Shown here: positions 50,512-57,172 of the stretch, in pieces | Position numbering within the stretch: position 1 is the stretch's first letter | How the letters are laid out: each line of letters starts with the position of its first letter | NCBI GenBank assembly: GCA_900114885.1 | Contig: FOUN01000017.1 | Location: forward strand, 1-57,172 | Source: Psychrobacillus psychrodurans | Lineage (GTDB): Bacteria; Bacillota; Bacilli; Bacillales_A; Planococcaceae | DNA length: 57,172 bases | Reading direction: 5' to 3' | Translations under genes and position numbers: made by a program | Notes under the pieces: generated by a model | Databases searched by the model: none | Seen by the model: the letters and a program-made list of their open reading frames with translations, nothing else | What the model was told of the DNA's origin: nothing

Positions 50512-51098
50512 TTTTAATGATTGATAACTACGATTCGTTTACGTACAATCTCGTTCAATATATTGGAGAGTTAGGAATTGAAGTGAAGGTGGCCCGTAAT
50601 GACGAGCTAACCATAGACGTTATTCAAGCGATAAATCCTCAAATCATCGTTGTATCACCTGGTCCGTGTACACCAAATGAAGCAGGTATTAGTTTGGAGG
50701 TAATCAGCCATTTTGCAGGAAAAATTCCCATATTGGGTGTTTGTTTAGGTCATCAGGCTATTGGACAAGCATTTGGTGGAAAGGTTATCCGTGCTGATAG
50801 ATTAATGCATGGGAAAGTGTCCCCTGTTTTTCATAATAGCGAAGGTGTAAATGCCGATATGCCAAATCCTTTTAGGGCAACAAGATATCATTCCTTACTT
50901 GTGGAGAGAGAGTCGTTACCGGAATGTTTGGAGATAACAGCTTGGACAGAAGAAGGAGAAATTATGGGACTTCGCCATAAAAAATATGCAGTAGAGGGCG
51001 TTCAATACCACCCAGAGTCGATTATGACGGAGGAAGGGAAAAAGATTATCCGTAACTTTGTTGAAACTTATAGTTTAACTGCAAAGGAGAGTAGATAA
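50508..51098 (+). CDS. pabA: Glutamine amidotransferase for PabB (and probably TrpE)
   Basis: Supplies ammonia from glutamine. The 196-residue class I amidotransferase has the Cys nucleophile in [11 protein letters not shown] and the His-Glu pair in [12 protein letters not shown]. In B. subtilis the same protein (PabA/TrpG) serves both folate and tryptophan synthesis. ATG 50508 follows AAGGAG and overlaps the pabB stop; further in-frame upstream starts lie within pabB. Confidence 0.96.
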   Translation: MILMIDNYDSFTYNLVQYIGELGIEVKVARNDELTIDVIQAINPQIIVVSPGPCTPNEAGISLEVISHFAGKIPILGVCLGHQAIGQAFGGKVIRADRLMHGKVSPVFHNSEGVNADMPNPFRATRYHSLLVERESLPECLEITAWTEEGEIMGLRHKKYAVEGVQYHPESIMTEEGKKIIRNFVETYSLTAKESR

Positions 51099-51935
51099 AT
51101 GGATGCTTGGAAAGATGGAAGGCTTTACCGGGCGGAGGATTTAGTGGTCTCTGCATATGACCATGGTTTTTTATATGGACTTGGCTTTTTTGAGACATTC
51201 CGTACATACAATGGGCAAGTTTTTTTATGGGATGCTCACTGGAATAGGTTGTGTCGGGCACTTGAGGATTTTCGAGTAGCAATGCCGTATGAAGAACGCG
51301 ATATATTATCTGCTGTAGAAGCACTCACAGCTGCGAACAATATGGAGGATGGTTATTTTCGCTTGAATATTTCTGCTGGCATCCATGACATTGGTCTTCA
51401 ACCGACGCATTATAAGAAGCCAACTGTTATTTTATATCGGAAGGCATTACATATCGCACCTAGGGGCACAGAAAAATCTGCGGTCTGGCTAGATACAATA
51501 AGAAATACTCCAGAAAGTGGTATACGTCATAAATCGCACCACTATGCCAATAACGTACACGCTAGGTTTGAAGTAGAGTCGCTAGCTTCTTGTGAAGGTT
51601 TCTTCCTAACGTCGGAAGGATTTGTAGCAGAGGGGATAACTTCGAATATCTTCTGGTCGACTAATGGAAAGGTATATACTCCATCTTTGGAAACAGGTAT
51701 TTTAGCGGGTACAACTCGGGAGTGGATGATGAACTGTTCTTTGTTTGAAATAGAAGAAGGTTTCTTCACGAAAGAAGTATTAGAAAAGGCAGATGAGGTT
51801 TTCATTACAAATGCAGTACAAGAAATAATTCCGATTAAGCAAATAGAGGAAATTCGGTTTTTGGGTAACACTGGAGCTGTTTATAAGGCGTTACACGAAG
51901 CCTATACAAGATGCATACAGTCAGAAAGGATTTAA
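51099..51935 (+). CDS. pabC: Aminodeoxychorismate lyase
   Basis: Class IV PLP enzyme releasing p-aminobenzoate. The 278-residue protein has SAYDHGFLYGLGFFETFRTYNG at the start of the fold, the lysine in IRHKSHHYANNV, and the EGFFLTSEGFVAEGITSNIFW motif. It starts directly after the pabA stop, with AAAGGAGA inside pabA. A D-amino-acid or branched-chain aminotransferase is the alternative, but the operon decides for PabC. Confidence 0.94.
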   Translation: MDAWKDGRLYRAEDLVVSAYDHGFLYGLGFFETFRTYNGQVFLWDAHWNRLCRALEDFRVAMPYEERDILSAVEALTAANNMEDGYFRLNISAGIHDIGLQPTHYKKPTVILYRKALHIAPRGTEKSAVWLDTIRNTPESGIRHKSHHYANNVHARFEVESLASCEGFFLTSEGFVAEGITSNIFWSTNGKVYTPSLETGILAGTTREWMMNCSLFEIEEGFFTKEVLEKADEVFITNAVQEIIPIKQIEEIRFLGNTGAVYKALHEAYTRCIQSERI

Positions 51936-51937
51936 TG

Positions 51938-52795
51938 ATGAATTTACATAATAATAGTGGCAGATTTGAAGCAGGTGGAGTTACATTAAACTTCGACAAG
52001 GAAACAATTGTAATGGGCATACTGAATGTTACTCCAGATTCTTTTTCGGACGGTGGTAAGTTTAATGAAATAGAAGCAGCTGTTACAAGAGCAAAGCAAA
52101 TGGTAGCGGATGGTGCGAAAATTATAGATGTCGGCGGCGAGTCTACTAGACCTGGCTATACGCCTATCTCTGATGAAGAGGAAATCGCCCGTGTTGTACC
52201 TGTCATTAAAGCAATAAGGGCAGAGGTAAATGCAGTAATCTCCATTGATACATATAAATCAGCAGTTGCAAAAGCTGCGATAATCGCAGGTGCACATGTG
52301 ATAAATGATATTTGGGGAGCGAAGAGAGACCCTAAAATAGCAAAAGTTGCAGCAGAGTATGGCGTTCCGATAATATTGATGCACAATAGGGACAATGAGG
52401 AGTATACAGATTTCTGGTCTAATGCGAAACAAGATCTATTAGAGAGTATTCAAATAACGAAAGCTGCTGGAGTTCCAGATGGGCATATATGGCTTGATCC
52501 AGGAATTGGCTTTGCCAAATCAACAACACAAAATATTTTGATGATGCAGCATTTAAATGAATTAGTAGATATGGGCTACCCTGTGCTATTGGCAACATCG
52601 CGCAAACGATTAATTGGAAATGTATTGAATCTTCCTGTCAATGAACGGATGGAAGGAACTGGAGCAACAGTTTGTTATGGTATTCAGGTTGGATGTCATA
52701 TGGTACGCGTACATGATGTAAAAGAAATGTCCCGTATGACAAAAATGATGGACGTGTTGACTGGAAAAGTGCACTATACAGAAAGTGAGGCTTAA
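51938..52795 (+). CDS. folP: Dihydropteroate synthase
   Basis: Joins p-aminobenzoate to the pterin; the sulfonamide target (sul). The 285-residue TIM barrel has MGILNVTPDSFSDGG, VGGESTRPG, INDIWG, DPGIGFAKS and the LLATSRKRLIG segment. ATG 51938 is seven bases after AAAGGA; ATG 51935, overlapping the pabC stop, is also possible. Five bases separate it from folB. Confidence 0.96.
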   Translation: MNLHNNSGRFEAGGVTLNFDKETIVMGILNVTPDSFSDGGKFNEIEAAVTRAKQMVADGAKIIDVGGESTRPGYTPISDEEEIARVVPVIKAIRAEVNAVISIDTYKSAVAKAAIIAGAHVINDIWGAKRDPKIAKVAAEYGVPIILMHNRDNEEYTDFWSNAKQDLLESIQITKAAGVPDGHIWLDPGIGFAKSTTQNILMMQHLNELVDMGYPVLLATSRKRLIGNVLNLPVNERMEGTGATVCYGIQVGCHMVRVHDVKEMSRMTKMMDVLTGKVHYTESEA

Positions 52796-52800
52796 TCTAA

Positions 52801-53166
52801 ATGGATTATATACATTTGAATGATTTAGAATTTTACGGATTTCATGGAGCGTTACCAGAGGAAACGAAGCTAGGTCAAATTTTTCGGGTGACCATCACCT
52901 TAGCGTGTGATTTAAAAAGAGCTGGTGAAACCGATAATTTAGAGGGAACTGTAAATTATGCAGAGGTTTTTGAATTATGCAAAGAAATAGTAGAAGGTAG
53001 ACCATATTTATTAATAGAAGCAGTTGCGGAAAAAATTGCTTCGTCTATCTTGCATACATATGCAGCAAAGGTTAGTGGCTGTCGTATCCAATTGATAAAA
53101 CCGAACCCTCCAATTGTCGGACACTATGCTTCTGTAGCTGTCGATATTACTAGAGGGACATTATGA
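52801..53166 (+). CDS. folB: Dihydroneopterin aldolase
   Basis: Converts dihydroneopterin to the hydroxymethyl pterin. The 121-residue protein has LNDLEFYGFHGALPEET, GTVNYAEVFEL and LIEAVAEKIA with the substrate Glu, and the catalytic lysine in LIKPNPPI. ATGA overlap with folK. Confidence 0.96.
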   Translation: MDYIHLNDLEFYGFHGALPEETKLGQIFRVTITLACDLKRAGETDNLEGTVNYAEVFELCKEIVEGRPYLLIEAVAEKIASSILHTYAAKVSGCRIQLIKPNPPIVGHYASVAVDITRGTL

Positions 53167-53684
53167 TGAACACTGTTTTTATATCGCTTGGGTCAAATAT
53201 AGGGAATCGTTTTGGGTATCTTCAGCAGGCGGTAGGTTTGTTGCAACAGGTCGAACAGGTGAATGTAGTCAATGTATCTTCGGTTTATGAGACAGACCCG
53301 GTTGGGTATGAGGAGCAAGCGGCGTTTTTGAATATGGTAGTGGAAATCGAAACCTTATTGACTCCGCATGAAATATTAAAAAAGTGCAATGAAATAGAGG
53401 CTGGACTAGGGCGGACTAGAGAGATTCATTGGGGACCTCGAACCGTAGACCTTGACATTTTGTTGTATAATGAAGAGAATATGAAAACGGCGGACCTTAT
53501 TATCCCACATCCTCGGATGATGGAAAGAGGTTTCGTGCTTATACCTCTTGTGGAATTACGAGCTAATTTAGTAGATCCACAATCTAAGCGGTTAATATCA
53601 GATGTTGCGCATGTTCAGAAAGAAGGCGTCCATTTATGGAAAACATTCGATGGGGTCGGCGCATTCGTGCATTTCGCAGGTTAA
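53163..53684 (+). CDS. folK: 6-hydroxymethyl-7,8-dihydropterin pyrophosphokinase
   Basis: Activates the pterin for FolP. The 173-residue protein has ISLGSNIGNR, VSSVYETDPVGYEEQAAFLN, EAGLGRTREIHWGPRTVDLDIL with the ATP/Mg ligands, and IPHPRMMERGFVL. ATG 53163 sits in the folB stop overlap; ATG 53166 is equivalent. Its 3' end overlaps the next small gene by 49 bases in another frame. Confidence 0.96.
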   Translation: MMNTVFISLGSNIGNRFGYLQQAVGLLQQVEQVNVVNVSSVYETDPVGYEEQAAFLNMVVEIETLLTPHEILKKCNEIEAGLGRTREIHWGPRTVDLDILLYNEENMKTADLIIPHPRMMERGFVLIPLVELRANLVDPQSKRLISDVAHVQKEGVHLWKTFDGVGAFVHFAG

Positions 53685-53854
53685 AAATGGTAAAGCAAGT
53701 TGAACTTGCAAAAGAAATGGATATGTCTGTGTCTATACTTGGTCAAATAGAGCAAGGTAAACGAGTACCGAGTGAAGAGCAATTAGAAAAAATTGCCTCG
53801 TTACTTCATATACAAGTAGGAGAATTAAAGGGAGAAACAAAGGTAGGTGAATAA
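53636..53854 (+). CDS. yazB: Small XRE-family helix-turn-helix protein (YazB)
   Basis: A 72-residue Cro/CI-type HTH: RIRAFRRLKMVKQVELAKEMDMSVSILGQIEQGKRVPSEEQLEKIA. It is hardly larger than the DNA-binding domain. It sits between folK and dusB exactly as YazB in B. subtilis, where its function is unknown; it may regulate the folate operon but nothing in the sequence proves it. ATG 53636 lies inside the folK end, and the stop overlaps dusB. Confidence 0.88.
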   Translation: MENIRWGRRIRAFRRLKMVKQVELAKEMDMSVSILGQIEQGKRVPSEEQLEKIASLLHIQVGELKGETKVGE

Positions 53855-54882
53855 TGATGACAAATGCATCAACAAAACCATTTAAAATAGGTAATCACGT
53901 AATGGATAACCGAGTAGTGTTAGCACCAATGGCTGGAATATGTAACTCTGCATTTCGATTGACTGTAAAAGAATTTGGAGCAGGTTTAGTCTATGCGGAG
54001 ATGATCTCTGATAAAGGAATCGTACAAAAAAACGAAAAAACATTGAGCATGCTTTATATTGACGAGCGTGAAAATCCGCTGTCACTTCAAATTTTCGGTG
54101 GAGAAAAAGAAACACTTGTAGAGGCTGCTAAATATGTTGACCAACATACGTCAGCGGATATCATTGATATCAACATGGGCTGCCCCGTCAACAAAATCAT
54201 TAAATGTGAAGCGGGAGCTAGAATGCTTCTGGATCCTAACAAGATTTATGAAATGGTAGCGGCAGTAGTGGATAACGTTAAAAAGCCTGTTAGTGTTAAA
54301 ATGCGTACTGGTTGGGATGAAGAACACCTTTATATGGTGGAAAACGCCCAAGCAATCGAGCGTGCTGGTGGCTCAGCTGTAGCTGTACATGGTCGTACGC
54401 GCGTTCAAATGTATGAAGGGCATGCAAATTGGGATTTAATACGTCAAGTGAAAGAGGCAGTGAATATTCCTGTTATCGGAAATGGTGACGTAAATACACC
54501 TCAAGATGCAAAGTGTATGCTAGATGAAACGGGCGTAGATGCAGTGATGATTGGTCGCGCAGCACTTGGTGATCCATGGATGATTTATCGTACGGTAGAG
54601 TACTTGGAATCTGGTCTTCTAAAACCGGAACCTACAGTACAAGAAAAGATGGACATATGCTTACTTCACTTTGATCGCTTAGTGGCTTTAAAAGGTGAAA
54701 ATATAGCAGTTAGAGAAATGCGCAAACATGCATCTTGGTACTTAAAAGGTATTCGCGGAAATGGAACAGCAAGAAACAAGATTAACCAAACAGAATCTGC
54801 ACAAGAGTTAAGAGACTATTTGCGTTTCTTTGCAGAAGAATCTTCTAAAGAATATGAAGATGTAAAATCTATCGTGATCTAA
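53854..54882 (+). CDS. dusB: tRNA-dihydrouridine synthase (DusB)
   Basis: FMN enzyme reducing uridines in the tRNA D-loop. The 342-residue TIM-barrel protein has VVLAPMAGICNSAFR, INMGCPVNKI with the catalytic Cys, VKMRTGW, VHGRTR, and VIGNGDV, with the helical C-terminal tRNA-binding domain. ATG 53854 overlaps the yazB stop; ATG 53857 is equally possible. B. subtilis YacF is the equivalent. A recent B. subtilis homologue also modifies 23S rRNA. Confidence 0.95.
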   Translation: MMTNASTKPFKIGNHVMDNRVVLAPMAGICNSAFRLTVKEFGAGLVYAEMISDKGIVQKNEKTLSMLYIDERENPLSLQIFGGEKETLVEAAKYVDQHTSADIIDINMGCPVNKIIKCEAGARMLLDPNKIYEMVAAVVDNVKKPVSVKMRTGWDEEHLYMVENAQAIERAGGSAVAVHGRTRVQMYEGHANWDLIRQVKEAVNIPVIGNGDVNTPQDAKCMLDETGVDAVMIGRAALGDPWMIYRTVEYLESGLLKPEPTVQEKMDICLLHFDRLVALKGENIAVREMRKHASWYLKGIRGNGTARNKINQTESAQELRDYLRFFAEESSKEYEDVKSIVI

Positions 54883-54893
54883 TTGTAAAACAA

Positions 54894-54924
54894 AGGGCTG
54901 TCACTATAGGTGGCAGCTTTTTTC
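54894..54924 (+). terminator. Terminator after dusB
   Basis: GCTGTCAC / GTGGCAGC (54897-54904 with 54910-54917), then T6. Ends the folate operon. Confidence 0.88.
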
Positions 54925-55025
54925 GTTACGATTCAATAACAGAATAATAGAAAAAGTTTTCTTCTATTAGAAAAAGATGATTAGAATGCAGAAATTGTGT
55001 ACAATAAATGCAACGTGAAATGTAA

Positions 55026-56549
<1,524 letters not shown>

Positions 56550-56567
56550 GATAGACGAATGTAAATT

Positions 56568-56602
56568 GGGAGTTACTACTATTGGTAGTGGCTCTCTTTT
56601 TA
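56568..56602 (+). terminator. Terminator after lysS
   Basis: GGGAGTTACTAC / GTAGTGGCTCTC around TATTG, followed by T5. Confidence 0.85.
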
Positions 56603-56668
56603 TAATCGTCTACATATTGTGTATATAATGAGCTTTAAAAGTTTTTTATAAAAAGTTGAGAAAACCAC

Positions 56669-56697
56669 TTGCCATAACTATTTACAGGTGGTATAGT
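56669..56697 (+). promoter_or_regulatory. rRNA operon promoter P1
   Basis: TTGCCA (56669-56674), 17-base spacer, TATAGT (56692-56697) with extended TGG. About 85 bases upstream of P2; tandem promoters are typical of rRNA operons. Confidence 0.65.
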
Positions 56698-56753
56698 TAT
56701 CAAGTTGTCATTTTCATTAGTGACTTACACGAAAAACAAATTAAAAAAAGTTG

Positions 56754-56782
56754 TTGACAACGATATCGAGATTTGATATGAT
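56754..56782 (+). promoter_or_regulatory. rRNA operon promoter P2
   Basis: TTGACA (56754-56759), 17-base spacer, TATGAT (56777-56782), preceded by an A/T-rich UP-like tract (AAATTAAAAAAAG). Confidence 0.85.
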
Positions 56783-57074
56783 ATTAAAGTCGCCAAAACG
56801 ACATAACGAACTGAACATTGAAAACTGAACATGCAAAACGTTAAGACATACAGCTTATCAACTAACATTGTTAGTCTGATAGCAAAACAATTTTGACATC
56901 ATTTAATGATGATGCCAGCAAAACAAAATGAGCTTTTAAACTAGTTCTATTTGTTGGGTTTCGAGATGCAAGTAGTTCAAGGAAACAAGTGAGTGAAAGA
57001 GGGAGCGTGCTAACGTACGTGACCGACTGAACGAACGAAGTTGACGAAGAAATGCGCCGCATATCGAAAGCCAA
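56783..57074 (+). promoter_or_regulatory. rRNA leader
   Basis: Transcribed leader of 16S. CATTGAAAACTGAAC near 56816-56830 resembles the conserved boxA-like leader segment, and ATGAGCTTTTAAAC near 56928 is another candidate. CTAAC-ATTG-TTAG makes a small hairpin near 56864. The part 56965-57052 is homologous to about 207-285 next to the truncated 5S. Confidence 0.6.
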
Positions 57075-57172
57075 CTATTATGGAGAGTTTGATCCTGGCT
57101 CAGGACGAACGCTGGCGGCATGCCTAATACATGCAAGTCGAGCGAATGACGAAGAAGCTTGCTTCTTCTGAT
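57075..57172 (+). rRNA. rrs: 16S ribosomal RNA, 5' end (runs off the window)
   Basis: TATGGAGAGTTTGATCCTGG, then CTCAGGACGAACGCTGGCGG and CATGCCTAATACATGCAAGT are the universal 16S 5' sequence. The V1 loop GAAGAAGCTTGCTTCTTC follows. About the first 98 bases are present. Confidence 0.98.

Overview
The window is about 57 kb of low-GC chromosome from an endospore-forming Firmicute of the order Bacillales. Protein sequences and the 16S 5' end look like the Planococcaceae/Caryophanaceae (Psychrobacillus/Lysinibacillus/Sporosarcina relatives); the genus is my inference, not a database result. Gene order closely follows the B. subtilis interval between the rRNA operon before yaaO and the rRNA operon after lysS, and the window is bounded by rRNA on both sides: the 3' end of a 5S gene at base 1 and the 5' end of a 16S gene at 57172.

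Layout: (1) 1-1100: 5S end with terminator, a collapsed second rRNA remnant with its own terminator, then a gene-free stretch holding six GCAAGTAA boxes at exactly 21-bp intervals. (2) 1.1-8.3 kb: PLP decarboxylase (yaaO), tmk, darA, yaaR, holB, ricT, yabA, trmN6/yabB, yazA, rsmI; abrB runs the other way with a shared bidirectional terminator. (3) 8.9-15.4 kb: metS, tatD, yabE, rnmV, rsmA, veg, sspF (yabG, found between rsmA and veg in B. subtilis, is absent). (4) 15.9-26.9 kb: ispE, purR, ridA, spoVG, glmU, prs, ctc, pth, fin, mfd, spoVT, with recognisable SigH, SigB and SigG promoters before spoVG, ctc and spoVT. (5) 27-32 kb: yabM, mazG, rqcP, enclosed by two inverted copies of a ~550-600 bp composite repeat plus a tandem repeat array. 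(6) 32.1-36.3 kb: yabP, yabQ, divIC, yabR, a YkuI-like degenerate EAL protein, a DinB-fold protein, and tRNA-Met/tRNA-Glu on the minus strand. (7) 36.5-49 kb: spoIIE, a second tandem repeat array where yabS/yabT sit in B. subtilis, tilS, hpt, ftsH, coaX, hslO, a PpiC-type isomerase, a glutamate dehydrogenase inserted in the usual hslO-yacD-cysK order, then cysK. (8) 49-56.6 kb: the folate operon pabB-pabA-pabC-folP-folB-folK-yazB-dusB, then lysS, then tandem rRNA promoters, leader and the 16S start.

The genes are mostly housekeeping: translation and tRNA/rRNA modification (rsmI, rsmA, trmN6, tilS, dusB, metS, lysS, pth, rqcP), DNA replication and repair (holB, yabA, tmk, mfd, rnmV), nucleotide and cell-wall precursors (prs, purR, hpt, glmU, ispE), folate and cysteine synthesis, proteostasis (ftsH, hslO, PpiC), mixed with sporulation functions (ricT, abrB, sspF, spoVG, fin, spoVT, yabP, yabQ, spoIIE). 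No phage, CRISPR array or intact insertion sequence is visible. The non-standard material is in the intergenic DNA: phased boxes, a ghost rRNA operon, and a large structured repeat with compensatory hairpin changes between its two copies.
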